From contig JBNGIO010006109.1 of the NCBI GenBank assembly GCA_049999805.1, positions 18,537 through 82,536 on the forward strand: 64,000 nucleotides of DNA. The letters are read 5' to 3'. A model generated the notes under the pieces. It was given only the letters and a program-made list of their open reading frames with translations. It made no database searches and was not told the origin of the DNA. Source of the DNA: Folioceros fuciformis. Lineage: Eukaryota > Anthocerotophyta > Anthocerotopsida > Anthocerotales. Within the stretch, counting starts at the first letter, position 1, and the number at the start of each line of letters is the position of its first letter. Positions 9,646-21,800 of this stretch are shown here, piece by piece. The translations under genes were made by a program, and so were the position numbers.

Positions 9646-11819
9646 CTCCAGATTCCCTCCTCCTCCTTCAGAATCGCTGCTTGCTGCTGCTGCTCCACCC
9701 TCTGTCTTTCACCCTCCACTTCTTGGTCTCCTGAATCTGGTAGGACAAGCCAAGCACTCAAATTAAGCTTGCACCGGCACTAATACCAGTGGCAAAAACC
9801 GGGCAATTCTCACAGAGCGCCAAAGCCTCGTTCATGAAGCTGAAGGTAACTTGCAGATAGATTGTTGCAGAGTAGCGAGTCCAGAGGGAGCAAATTCGCT
9901 CCGAAGCAAAATTGGAAGGGAGTGGTTTAGTGGACAGGGTGGTGGGACTCATCGCACGCTTTGTGAGAAAAACCCTCCTTCCCCAGTTCCCATCTCTCCC
10001 GCTGTCCGCCTTGCAGGACACCAATTATTGACAAACACGTTTATCCAGAAAAGGTCTCTTCAATTTCCAAAGCACTAGCCATTCATTCATTCCTCGCCCT
10101 GAGCATAAATGACGCATACTGCTGCGTGGAAGTTGGCGAAAGAACAATTCCTGTTAGTGTCGTTCACTTACTGATGCCCGTCACGGCTTGCAACGTTTTA
10201 CAGAAATTGGTACTCACTTCTATCCTGAAAATCTTTTACTCGGTAGTCACTCATCACAAAACTTTCGGAACGTCGAAATTCTCTTTCGTGTGCCGGGCGG
10301 TGAACCAGAGGAACTCCGAAGTTAGTTAACGAAGGACGAACCTACTTCGTTTTGAGTGCTTGCTGGTGGATTTTGGGCTTTCTGATTTTTTTTTTTCTCT
10401 ACTTGGATTTTAGTGTTCCTACCTTGAGCAAAGAGCACAGGTGTGTAGCAACATCAGCTACTCGTAGAATTTAAGCATGCGAATAATAGTTACATCTTCA
10501 TACCCAACCATAAACATAAAGGCTAGATTCTTGAAAGATGCCCTCAAGGCAAGGCCACATTCCATCTCAACTGAGGGCCTCTACCTTTCGACTCAGCTAA
10601 TTGCTCCAACGTGTTTCTAATGTCTAGGGAGAAGGTGAAATCATTATTTTGGTGAAGAGAGAGGCCCGACAAATAGAGAGGGCTTTGCTTGTTTGTTGCT
10701 TGGTCATACTCATGAATTAATGGTGGGTTTCTTTGCTAGTAAAAGTAATGAGGATCGAATGGAGAGGGAGGAAATAGCAAGGGCTAATGGAGTGGAGAGG
10801 CAAAGGGAAAGAACTCCATGAGGACCCACCTTCATGGCAAATGGTGGCATTGAAGACAATGAGGCCAAAGGAAAAGAGGAGCAAACAACGATTTGCAATG
10901 GCCAAGAGAAAAACGATGACACTACAAACTATGAAAGGTAGAATAGAGGCAATAGAAGGGGATGGAGGAAACAGGGGAGCAAGCTGGTTATTAAATAGGG
11001 CTAGCCTATCCAACTTCTTGTTGCCATCTTTCCCTTTTTTGTGGTAGATGAAGTTTTCTATTTAGATTTCAAATAAAATAGACTATATGTTCTCTTATCT
11101 ATGAGCATCTAATATATTTAATTAGTAAAGGTTCACCTTTCATTTTCTCCTCTTGATGTAAGTGCATTACTACCCATGATGCTATTCGTAATGAGACGTT
11201 TCTTATTACTTATAACATTTTTTTTTTCGGCAAAGTATATCTCCGAGAAGCTGCAATTGAAGTTACACATACACATAAGAAGAGTAAAATCTGATGCGGG
11301 ACCTCAAATTTATATTAAACATGCTATAACTAGAGTGAGGAGAAGCACCATTTCCACTCTAAAATCCATCACGACCTGAACAAAAGTGAGAAAACACTTA
11401 TCGAGTTAAACACAAGAGTAGCCCTTGTGTATATAATAATTTGACCAATGTACCTAAAAAATGACGAAACACCGATACCTTCCTCAAGGACAAAGATGAT
11501 TCCATAGCCCATCCATACTTGGACCTAGAAATCTAGTTATCCTCCACTCTTTTCGCTTAAACTTATTAGAAGTGGCTCTTCTTAGGCTTTCACCTATAAT
11601 CAGTAAATGCTTCAAAAAATGTCACAACGTTGCTTTGGTTGTCACCGGGTCCTTCCCACCATACACAACTGATGAGCAATCAAGCCAAAGGCAGAAAAGA
11701 CAAGACGTCGACAACAAGCTCCACCACTAGGCTGGTATGCCACATGTTGAGCTGGTGTTGCAAACTCCCGTCTTGACTTCCTTCACTTCTCTCCAACAAA
11801 GTGCTATTATATTCCATAG
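9646..11819. other. Gene-poor, AT-rich intergenic DNA
   Basis: Beyond the zinc-knuckle frame the DNA becomes AT-rich with homopolymer runs such as the T tract near 10387. Open frames are short and low in complexity. I see no gene or RNA here. Confidence 0.45.
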
Positions 11820-11828
11820 GTGACCAAG

Positions 11829-12047
11829 CTATTTGCAATGTCACGTTTTAAGTTATTTGCAATGTCGTATTATGAGCTATATGCAATGTTGTATTATGAC
11901 GTTATTTGCAATGTCGTTTTTTGACGCTATTTGCAATGTCACATTTGATGGTATTTACAATGTCACATTTAATGATATTTGCAATGTCACTTTTGACAAT
12001 ATTTGCATTGTCACTTTTGACAATATTGGCACTATCACTTTTGCCAT
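11829..12047. repeat. Degenerate tandem repeat of about 23 bp, roughly 10 units
   Basis: Units resemble TATTTGCAATGTCACATTTG and recur about every 22-25 bases with point changes and small indels. The forward frame translates to repeated CNVTFD-like peptides, but that is a by-product of the repeat. Divergence between units suggests an old minisatellite. Confidence 0.8.
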
Positions 12048-12329
12048 TGCTTAGGAAGTAGTTACATTGATAAAAGGGAATAGAGTATACTCTTTCTAGA
12101 TAGGTCGCTCCAATCGGGTGAATCTCTACTCTTGCCTTAGTGGTTTTGGTGGCATATGTAGGGGTCACAAACTCATCTCGCAAAACTTTCTCATGGTCCA
12201 ACGGTTTCAACCAAATGGACACACACGCCTAAGAACTCTAAGATTAAGCATTTGGCACTCATATTGGTACTTAGATGGGGTGCATAAAGGCAACAATGCC
12301 CCTCATCAAGTACCTAAGTATATCATGGT

Positions 12330-13200
12330 ACATGCTCTTAAGTACTAGTCCTAGATCCATACTTAGATGAGGTATCAAAGAGAGATGTCCTTTCGAGCTA
12401 AAGAGAAGGGATGCATATCATGGAACATGTTGTTAATTACTAGTCTTTTATCTACACTTAGATGTGGTGGCTGAAGAGAAGATTGCCCTTTAGAGTAAGT
12501 AACGAGGTAAGTACTAGGCCTAGAGCCATACTTAGATGGGGTGCCTAAGAAGAGAGATGACCTTTGGAGCTAAAAAGAAGGATACCCTTTGTAGTAAGTA
12601 GCTAGGTGTATTGTGGTACAAGTTATTAAGTTCTAGTCCCACCTCGATGCTTAGATGACATGCAAATGAGAAGGGTGCCTTTTGGAGTAAGGTCTCATGT
12701 AAGTACTAGTACTAGATCCCTACTTAGATGGAGTGCTTAAGGAGAGAAATGCTCTTTAAAGACAAAGAAAAGGATGCCCTTTGGAGTAAGTAGCTAGGTA
12801 AGCACTAGTGCTAGAGCCATGTTTAGATAGGGTGCCTAAAGACAAATGATCTTTGCAATAAGTAGCTAAGTATATCGTGGACATGTTGTTAAGTAATAGG
12901 CCCATCCTAATACAATGAGGTGCCTAAAGATAAGAATGAGGGGTTTAAAGATAAGATACCAAACTTTGCCCGAGGTGCCTAAAGATAAGGAAGAGGTATG
13001 TAAAGATAAGATACCAAATTTCGCCTGAGGCGCCTAAAGATAAGGATGAGGTACGTAAAGATAAGGGACCAAACTTCGCTTGAGGTGTCCAAAGATAAGA
13101 TACCAAAATTCATCTTGAGTAAACTTTAATAGATGTCTCCTAAACATACGAATGAGGTGCCTAAAGATACCTAAAGATAAAGGATACCAATATTTGCCTT
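12330..13200. repeat. Old satellite-like repeats with two nested motifs
   Basis: From about 12330 to 12900 the phrases CTTAGATGGGGTGCCTAA, CCCTTTGGAGTAAGTAGCTA and AAGTACTAG recur in the same order with a period near 100 bp. From about 12900 to 13180 a shorter motif, GAGGTGCCTAAAGATAAG, recurs about every 60 bp together with ATACCAAACTTCGCC. Copies are strongly diverged. The DNA is AT-rich and non-coding in all frames. Confidence 0.75.
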
Positions 13201-13986
13201 TAACATACTTTAATAGAAATCTCTTTATGTTGTTCTATAATTGTTCTTTCCTAGAAGCAAAAGTTATGATTTTATTTAGGTCCAATGATAAAACCTCAAT
13301 CCAAATTACATGACTAATTACTACAACAATAATAATAAATATTTATTATAAATAACATAACATGATGTAGTATTTTATTATCTATGAAACTGACTTATAC
13401 ACTGAACTCTATCCATAAAACAAGATTATCTTTAAAAACAAATGTCATTAAAAAAAAGGATCATCTTCAAAAACAAAAGTATCTTATGAGATAAAGAGAC
13501 AATTCATTCCTATGCATAGGACTCCCGAAATAAGATGAGATAAAGGTGCCATTCATTCCTACGCATGCGACTCCTGAAAAATGCACGTGGAGAAAGCATT
13601 CGAACTGACAATTGCCAGAGTGGACTTAAAGAGCCTCCCCGAAAATCACATGAACCAAGAATTGAATATTCTCCAGCTAACCTGAGTCTCCAGTCCCCGC
13701 CCACTTCCCGCCCTAGGTTCCAAGACATTCCATGCTAGGACTTTTTGGACAAACCAGCGTGATCCGCCCAAAATTCCTTCCACCTTATTCACTATAACAT
13801 TCACAAGGGCGAGATGACTCCGCGCGCCTTAAGAGCCTTCTTCAGCTACTCCTAATGAAAAACGTCCACCGATCAGTTCATAGTCCCTTCAGACTGTCGT
13901 GTGGCGGCAGCATACTTATGCCGAACGCGACACGGGACCTACATTCCGCAACCCACAGAAAAAACCACTCACCAACAGAGAGGACG
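13201..13986. other. AT-rich intergenic DNA, then PPR gene 3' flank
   Basis: Low-complexity AT-rich sequence to about 13500, followed by normal composition that probably includes the 3' UTR of the PPR gene on the minus strand. No gene seen. Confidence 0.45.
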
Positions 13987-16900
13987 TCACGGTGAGGTAG
14001 AGGACCCGTCGTATTGGAGGCGAATACGAGAGGCCCATGAACTACGCTCTGGGGTCCAGTCGTCCTCGCTCGCGTGTGCGAGGGCAGCTAACCTCGAAAT
14101 GTAGAGAGCCTGATTGACGGGGTTATCCAGGGGGAGATCATCAAGAGAGCCACCATCTTCATCTTCTTCATCTGAATTGCTGACATTAACTTCTGTATGC
14201 GGCGACAGCATCCGAGCGGACACCACACGCAAGGCTTCAGCAGCATCCTCGTCTTTCCCACAGTTGATGTAACCGTTCACCACTTGCAAGCAAGAGTGAT
14301 TGTTTGGTTGTACACCCGCACACCGCATGTCCTCTATCAAAAACTCGGTCAGGTCAATCCGCTTCTGCATGCACACAAATCACATCAGGGCCACATCCTG
14401 TTCATAGTAATGATCCCTCGAGAACGGAGCTGTATTTGAACTAACATGATAGGCTGCCGATGAGAGGAGTGTGTTGTATGTCCCGACATCAGGGTGTACA
14501 TCATGTGACCTCATAGTATTCAGCATGTTTACGCCAGCATCCAACTCTCCGGAATGGCAAGTCACCTGACACACAAGAAGTAGCCACTCAAAGCCTCGAC
14601 AGAGTAGCATCACTTAACTTGCATTCAGAAGCGCATTTGCAACCACACTCTCTCACCGTTTCTGTACCTTAATAAGAGTGTTGTAGGTTACAAGGTCTGG
14701 CTTGATGCCTTCCCGTTGCATGGCATCCACTAGCTCGAACGCCCGTGAGAGAGATTTCTTGTAAGAACACACATCAATCAGGATGTTGTACGTTTCCCTG
14801 TCCGGGATTACTCCCAAAGATCTCATTTCAGAGTATATTTCCAGAGCTGCATCCAGCTGGCAAGGACACGGTCTTTAGTACCAGCCGCCGTTCACATGTG
14901 TCACAGTATCAAAACAGGAGCCCGTCCAGTACCTGCTGCGCTTTTACGCACCCATGCATGGCTGCATTGTAGGACGTGGCATCCAACATACTGCTGGAGG
15001 AGGATCTGAAAGCCCGAAGACGTTGCATAAGAAGTTCTAGCATACCTTCATCTCCAAGCACTTTCATCTGTTTGCACAAAAGAAGACTCACATGAGAGCC
15101 AGGCACAGGTTCCTTACGATTGGGGAGGGGTAACACAAGACCGTATCCTCCAAAAAACGTCTAACACACCTTACTCGACACTAACCAGGGCAGAGACTGA
15201 TCTGGGAGTGTGCTGGACTCCAGAACGAGCCATATATGTCTCGATGGCAATCAATCGTTGAACTACTTGGTGCCTGGACCAGCTAGCGTCTCTCTCGATG
15301 ACCAAATTCACGTTTCCACAGACGCCTAGCAGAGCTATGTACGTACAAGTATCAGGTGCGACATTTTCTTCTTTCATCCTTGAAAAAATCCGAAGTGCTC
15401 GTTCTGGATCATCCTGCACAATGACTTTGATCACTTCCCCTCTCATCTACTTGCAGGCCGACGATGCAGAGAGTAGAAGTACTTACTTTCCTAACACATG
15501 CTTTAAGGAGCATATTATATGTGAACCTGGAAGGCCACTGACTGGGCCTGCCTTCTTGCATTGTGTAAAGCAAAGACTCCGCCTTGTCAAGTTCGTCCTC
15601 CTCACAGTATCCATTTAGAAGTGCAGTAAACGAACACGTGTCCGGTGTAACTCCTGTTGCTTCCATACTTCGAATCTGCGGTAAAAATCCGTGACCTGAC
15701 CCCAATATACAATCAAATCACAAATGATGGGACCAGCATGATCCTAAATGTTCCTCACATAGGAAGATCAGCCCCAGACGTTTCCAGAAAATTAGGGAGC
15801 TTACAATTCTTAAGCCATGGTGCACCCCTCGTCCTTTGACAACAGCCCTCAAAAGAGCATTGTATGTGTAGATACTCAATCTCAGGCCTAAGTGTCGCAT
15901 CTGTGAATGTTGATCAAGCCCATGGTTAATTCAGCGCTTGCTGTCAGGATATCTGCAGGTCGAGTTGAAAGCAATACCACACCAGCAAATACAGAATCTG
16001 ACAGCATGCTGGCGTCCAACTCATTTAGTGCTTCTGTTACGGGTACCTCTGAAAACAAGGATTCAGCAACCAAAAACTCTCCACCATGCCCAGCTGCATT
16101 AATAAGGGCATTCATAGAATCCTGCAACTCCTTTCGCACTTCCCACCCCTCGAAACCCTTCAAGTTCTCATAAGCCTCCTGAGAACATTCCAGAATTCTC
16201 TTACTCCACTGTGCTCTGTCCGCCATTGCTGTGTCCACCTTCAATTGCTTGCTTACATCATTGGATCGAGATAAAACCCTGACAGCGTCTGAGACAATGC
16301 GTAGCTTTTTGCCTGGAAGGCGTGTGCAGATTTTGTTCTGAACGACAGCATCTGACATGTCTTTCATAGCTGCTAAAGCTTCGGTTAATGACTTTGTTCG
16401 GCACAGGGCTACAACAAGGACACACCGAGAAGAGGGACTTGGTTCACAAATCTTTACAAGTTCCTCCCACCACTGACTGATCCCATCAAAGTCTTGAAGC
16501 AACCCTGAAAGCTGTGCCCAGACCACAGCACGGCAACTAATACAGGTCAATTTTGAGTCAATAGACTGAAAGGCAAAGGCGAGACAGCACGGCAGAAGAA
16601 AAACCTACCTTCATGAGTTCCACGTAGGTCATCTCGTCGCCCTGCACACCTGTCTCACTCATCACTTTCAAGCATCTATCCGCCAAAAGCTTGTTTTTGG
16701 CATGAAAACACCCGTTGAGCACAATGTTGCACATTATGGTATTTGGTAGCACTAATCTTTCGCCCTTGCCAAGTGACTCCAGCAAAAACACTGCCTGCAT
16801 GAAATCCATTAGGTTGCCGTACGGCAATGATGGATCAAACAACAAGGTAGCCATTGAAGAACCGACAGGCACCTCATTCACTTGATTGTCTCGGCAAAGG

Positions 16901-17258
16901 GCACGAAGGAAGCAAGCATAAGATACTTCATTCATTGTGACCCCCTCCTGTAACATATAGGCACAAACAAGCTTTGCAATCTGCAATCAAGTGTAGAGAT
17001 GAATGATCAGGTTGCTGATTACACGACAGGGAGGGTAACCCTCTGAAGTAGATTAGCACGCCACTAAAGTACCTTAGAATTGCATGAGATTGCACAGCTG
17101 TTCAGAATGTAGTTGCAAAAGACAGCTGATGGCGCCTCCTGTAGGGCAGGGAAAGACTGTATGAGCTTAGCAGCGACATCTTCTTGCCCAAGCTTGACGG
17201 CGTTGGAGACTTGCCGAGATATCTTGGAGACACTTGTCCCATCTGCATTTCCTGTCAT
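13987..17258 (-). CDS. P-class pentatricopeptide repeat protein, multi-exon
   Basis: PPR proteins bind organelle RNA and affect its processing, stability or translation. About nine or ten exons are visible. The last exon is 13987-14364 and the one before it 14446-14565; both join in phase, giving VGTYNTLLSSAAYH then KRIDLTEFLIEDM. Clear 35-residue PPR units include LDAALEIYSEMRSLGVIPD with ETYNILIDVC (about 14.68-14.86 kb), AFELVDAMQREGIKPDLVTY, and units at 14.9-15.06, 15.17-15.45 and 15.4-15.7 kb. The exon near 15.89-16.55 kb is long and helical with few canonical repeats. The C terminus is acidic (SDEEDEDGG). No E or DYW domain is seen, so it is P class. I start it at the ATG at 17256-17258, but a transit-peptide exon further up, between 17.3 and 18.2 kb, is likely and unresolved. 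Confidence 0.7.
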
Positions 17259-18489
17259 ACACCAAAACTAGAGCCACTGAAAATCCTTCCAACAACAAAT
17301 TGCCCACAAACACCAGGGGCAGAGATCAAATTTGACTTTTTAATCTTGTTGGTTAACAGGTCTGGAACAGAATGGAGGAAAACTCCGAGAATAACCTGTC
17401 GGCAGAGAACATGAAGAGAAGACACGAATACGTGGCGCTGCTGGGGACTTTCCTGCACACGGGACACTCCAGAAAGCACATGATGCCCTAAAACAAGACA
17501 GCCGCTCCCACACAAACAGCCTCCAGCGCACCATTGCGCCCAATGCATCCAGCTCGGTCTTGACGTATTTGCTCTAATCCGTAGCACAAAGCTTCCGTCA
17601 GAAGACAGGGAGATCATCCCGAGGAAACCGTTTTCGTGACTGCCAGATCACGTTTTGTGACGCGGCACATCCAATCCTTGACATCTCCCAGAGTTTCCAC
17701 AGCTTCCTGCGCCGGCCTTGGGGGTTTGGGTTTTGGCAAGACGCAGTGAGGCTTCAGACACAGTGTTGACCATAAGTTCTGTCAGGATGGCAGTTACCCC
17801 AACCAAGCTTGATGAATCGCTGCTAACGGGAAAGTGGAAACAAGATGAATGAACAACTTGCACCGTGGAAAGTCCAATCGCGTCCTCCTTTTCCAGGATA
17901 CGCCAGACTGCACGCCGTTGCCTCACGCCAAAGTGAGGAACCATGGATGTATGAATCGATAGACTTCTTATCCAAAAAGCGCTTCGTCGCAAACATGTAT
18001 GCACTGGAACCAGCCAGGCTCGCGTGAACCCCATCGACTTCAGAATAAGGAAGGGGGCTGAGAACGGGGTAACTCTGGTTAGTTTGAAGGTTTACAAGCG
18101 AAGACAAACGGAAGTCCCCTGTCTTGGAAATTTGCACATCAGAAGCGCGCGTCGGCAGCAATGAGTGTCAAGCATGCGCAAGCTTGGCTCTGTGAGATGC
18201 AAGCAGGTGAGGCAATGCAAGGAAGTTTGCGCTCTGCCCAGAGCTAGGCGGTAGTTGCGGGAACCACCCCTGAGCTCGTCCCGGGGCTCACCAGCTTGAC
18301 TGACAGTGGACTCTAGGCGGAGGTGCTTGGAACTTGTGAAGTAGGAATGAAGCAGATCGTCGCAGGAGGCAGGAGTCCGCACTATTCCATGCTGGCCACG
18401 TCTGCTTCACTCTTCTATCATTGGCCGCTGGAATCCACGAGCAAGCAAGTCTCCCACTCGTAGATGCTGTAGATCTCGCCTGCGAAGTG
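17259..18489. other. Probable 5' part of PPR gene and divergent promoter region
   Basis: Minus-strand frames at 17255-17617 and 17648-18161 are rich in Ser, Arg and Cys and could include the transit peptide exon of the PPR gene, but no junction is convincing. The region also separates this gene from the divergent peptidase gene starting at 18490. Confidence 0.35.
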
Positions 18490-19838
18490 ATGAGTCTGAG
18501 GTCTAGTGCGCCCACATGTGGATCCGATCAGACCAGATGTGTCCCAATCTACTTAAATGTGTATGATCTGACTCCGTTAAACGGCTACTTCTATTGGTTT
18601 GGTCTTGGGATCTTCCATTCGGGTGTGGAAGGTGCGTCCCCTTTATTCTGATCTTGTTATTACGAACTGTTTTGATTCTGTTTCTGTTGCTTGTTCGGCA
18701 CTCGTCTTGAAGAGAGTCTTATCTTGGTTGATAGAGATGGCTTCGATTACAGCTGCCTTACATGTGGAGAGTATGCCAATCCAGTTGGGGTTACGTCCCT
18801 GATGATTTCTGTCCTGCCAAGGATAGACGTTGACCAGCATGAAGTGTTGCTATCTCCTTGGAACTCACTCTCTTGACTTTGTCCCTGGCTGTCACTTCAA
18901 TGCAGCTCATGGCGTAGAGTATGCCTTTGGCGCACACGAATTTCCATCAAGTGGTGTTTTTGAGGTAGAGCCTCGGAGGTGCCCAGGATTCACCTACAGG
19001 AAAACCATCCCGCTAGGAACTACTTCTCTGGATCCCTCTGAGTTCAGGACATTTGTAGAACAGTGTGCAGCTGATTACAATGGAGATACTTACCATCTCG
19101 TCGCGAAGAACTGCAACCATTTCTCAGATGATATCTCCACTCGCCTGACTGGCAATCCCATACCAGGATGGGTTAACCGTCTTGCACGAATAGGTATGGC
19201 ATTGTGTGAAATGTTCCCAAACCCCTGAGGGTACCAGCATGCAAGCTGCTGAAGATGCATCTGATTTTTGTCTCTGGTTGGTTGACACTGGCCATCCATT
19301 GGGTTGTTCAACGTCGTGCATCCTTTTACAGAGAGTTTCTGATATTTCCTTCTTGGCGTGTAATGAGGCAGGATGGTTTTGCAATTGTTTATTACCAGAA
19401 AGCCTTCAGGTCAATGCTGTCAGACACACTCCTGAATTTCAGGAATACGAAGGTGTGGAAGCGTCCCATTATGCACTCCTGTGTAGGTCCTGTTAGGCGT
19501 TTGTCTGACATTTGTTCAAATCTGTTCTTCCTTTCCCCAGCAAGGGCGATGCTTTTATTGCTAGCCTGTCTGCTTGTTGTGACACATTTTGGTCGTCATC
19601 AGGCTTTGCTTCTTACTTTTGGCCCATGTGTTTTGCTCTACCAACACAGCCTAAGGAGTTCATCTAACCTAAAACGTTTGGTTTCCTTGGGTTGATCAAC
19701 TGTGCATCTGAGGGCCCTCCAGACTTTGGTGAGGATGAAAAAGAAATAGTGGAGAGCGACAGTGACCAGGAGCAACGCCTACTGGCAACACCAAACGGCG
19801 ACTCTCAAAGCCTGATACATGATCGGACAAAAAAATGA
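18490..19838 (+). CDS. DeSI-like PPPDE peptidase
   Basis: PPPDE/DeSI proteins are cysteine isopeptidases; animal members remove SUMO or act as thioesterases. Exon 1 (18490-18631) encodes VPIYLNVYDLTPLNGYFYW and the catalytic His region GIFHSGVE. Exon 2 (18906-19193) continues in phase as AHGVEYAFGAHEFPSSGVFE and includes the catalytic Cys region LVAKNCNHFSDD and WVNRLARIG. Exon 3 (19372-19452) encodes GWFCNCLLPESLQVNAVRH. The last exon ends in an acidic tail, EDEKEIVESDSDQEQRLLA, stopping at 19836-19838. Its acceptor is not certain. The His and Cys of the catalytic dyad are both present, so an active enzyme is expected. The family match to plant DeSI-like proteins is very close. Confidence 0.85.
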
Positions 19839-20661
19839 CTTCAGTCGGTAAGGAAATTTGAGCTTTTTGCTACTTGAGAATCGTGTTGTGGTATAGCTGT
19901 GTTAACCCAGAAGTTCTTTTTCGCCATAGCTGCCGGGCAAGACTGTGAAGGGATGCTGTCGTCACGAGCGCTCGTCTGGAAGTTGACAGCGCGATCTCTG
20001 TTCTACGGCCTTTAGGCGAACTGTTTCCAACAGTCATCGAGATTACGATGTCACACAGCATTAACGAGTGTCTGTGGTTGGCAATCATGAATCGTTCGAG
20101 ATCTGTGTTTACGAGCGGAATCATCTTGTTATAACAAGATGATCAAGTAGCTGCCGTATTTATTTCCAATTTCAATTCTTATCCTCAAACACCCGTCTGC
20201 GTTTCTTTCGCTTTCCCCTTCTCAGTACATCGTGGGCATGGGTTCTGTGTTGCGTCCCTTGTTTTGTATCCGTCGCGCCTAGCGAATGGGACATCTCGTT
20301 CGTTTGGACAGTGGTACAACGTGGGAACTAATGTCACGTCATCCAGGAGACGACACGTCTCCCGGTTTCGGGACACGACACATTTATTATTGCGAAAACT
20401 TATGTGAAGGTAGCTACAACCCATAGAAGAGTACAACCCATAGGCTGTCGTGAACCCATAGGCTGTCGTGGGAGGCAGGCACGTTTACCAACCGAAAAAA
20501 CGAGAGCCTCACAGAACGTGGAAAACGTCCGCAGGCAATAGAAGTCCTCCCTGTGGACACAAAATGCCGAAGGGATAAACTGACCTCCTCATACCACCTA
20601 TCAGAAGAATGGTTTCCTCACGCTGCCACTGGAGGTATTCCAAAAGATCACTGCAAACGAG
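19839..20661. other. Intergenic between convergent genes
   Basis: This separates the peptidase gene and the F-box gene, which point toward each other. A small direct repeat (ACCCATAGGCTGTCGTG, twice) lies at about 20437-20470. No gene seen. Confidence 0.4.
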
Positions 20662-21800
20662 CTATCCGCTTGCCTTGATCAGACCTTCGTTCGAGGATTT
20701 TTCCACCTGCAGAGGCACAATCCCTGCTAAGAGCCCCTTCGATTGGATTTCAATTGGGTTTCTGGTAAGCTGCTCCAGACGGTGGGCTCCCATGTCAATC
20801 AGGTGTCTTTTCCGCATCTGAGTCAGAGAGTTTCGCACCGTTCTTCAGCTTACCACAACCAGAATGCAGTTCACAACCTCTGTGAAGCCCATGGAAGAAA
20901 TCAGGCATTACAGCAAGCAGGAGATTACCAAGCTTCTTTTATACGTTGACATGAGAGTCCTGCACAACCTTACTTCCATCTCCAGGAAATGACGTTCAAA
21001 GTCACTGTCAGTAGGCTGCTGCTGTATCAACTGCTCATGCCTGGTACGTACACTTTGTGGTTGCCATATCTGCAGTGCAACACTTGCCTGCCTGCACGGG
21101 GTACACAGTAGCGAGACAAAACATCCATGAATTCGAAACATGTATCACACCTGTTGGATACTCTACAAAATGTCACCATTCTCTTGCCCACAGGTGTTAC
21201 CTAGCGCGGTTGAGATTGCCAAGCCTAAGAAACAGGGCAGATAGTTTATTGCCTTCAGCTTCCATTGATCTCTGGAGGCTGTTGCAGTCATTCCGGAGAC
21301 CTGCAATCTCACTCTGAACAGCCAGCACTGCTCGCATGTGCGACATTTTCACCACATTTTTCACTGACTGGTATCTGTGAAGAAGGTGGCCGCAATTCGC
21401 AGGAACAGCAGGGAAGTCAGCCCTCCTTTCCACAAAGAAACCCTACCCCTTCTCACTTTTCCTCAACGATGGACAAGAGGAAACATGTCTACCTGATTTG
21501 GTACGCGGCCTTCCAGTCCGCCGCCTCCTTCTCCGCTTTGGAGATACGCCGAACTCTAGTTGCATCCGCACCTGCAGCATCTCGGGACGCAAACACTTGT
21601 TTCCACAGAAGCTCCCAAACAGAATCCAAATTACAGAGTCGTCGAAACCTGCGAGAGACCGACGCAAGCACGCAAAATTCCTGGTGGCCCAGAACCTGCT
21701 TCTGAATACCAGTCTGAAAAATCTGGAGCCACAGCTCTTCGGGAAGAGCGTCCATCCCGATCCTCCTCAATTTGGCAGGCTCGCAAGTCCCTCGGACCAT
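20662..21800 (-). CDS. SKIP24: F-box protein, SKIP24-like
   Basis: F-box proteins link substrates to SCF ubiquitin ligases through SKP1. Exon 1 (21493-21800) encodes the F-box DALPEELWLQIFQ with VSRRFRRLCNLDSVWELLW. Exon 2 (21201-21374) encodes a coiled coil, RAVLAVQSEIAGLRNDCNSL. Exon 3 (upper end 21091) encodes ASVALQIWQPQSVRTRHEQL and LEMEVRLCR, which match Arabidopsis SKIP24 in order. All three junctions keep phase. The ATG at 21798-21800 is the first in frame; MDALPEE at 21753-21755 is an alternative start. The 3' end is uncertain: reading straight on gives a stop at 20908, while splicing from AGCTTG|GTAATC could add exons that include MRKRHLIDMGAHRLEQL and stop at 20662. I kept the longer model. 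Confidence 0.75.

Noticed and set aside
11833-12054. Frame coding a CNVTFD-type repeat peptide
   Set aside because: The peptide follows from the degenerate 23-bp DNA repeat, with stops in neighbouring units and no start context.
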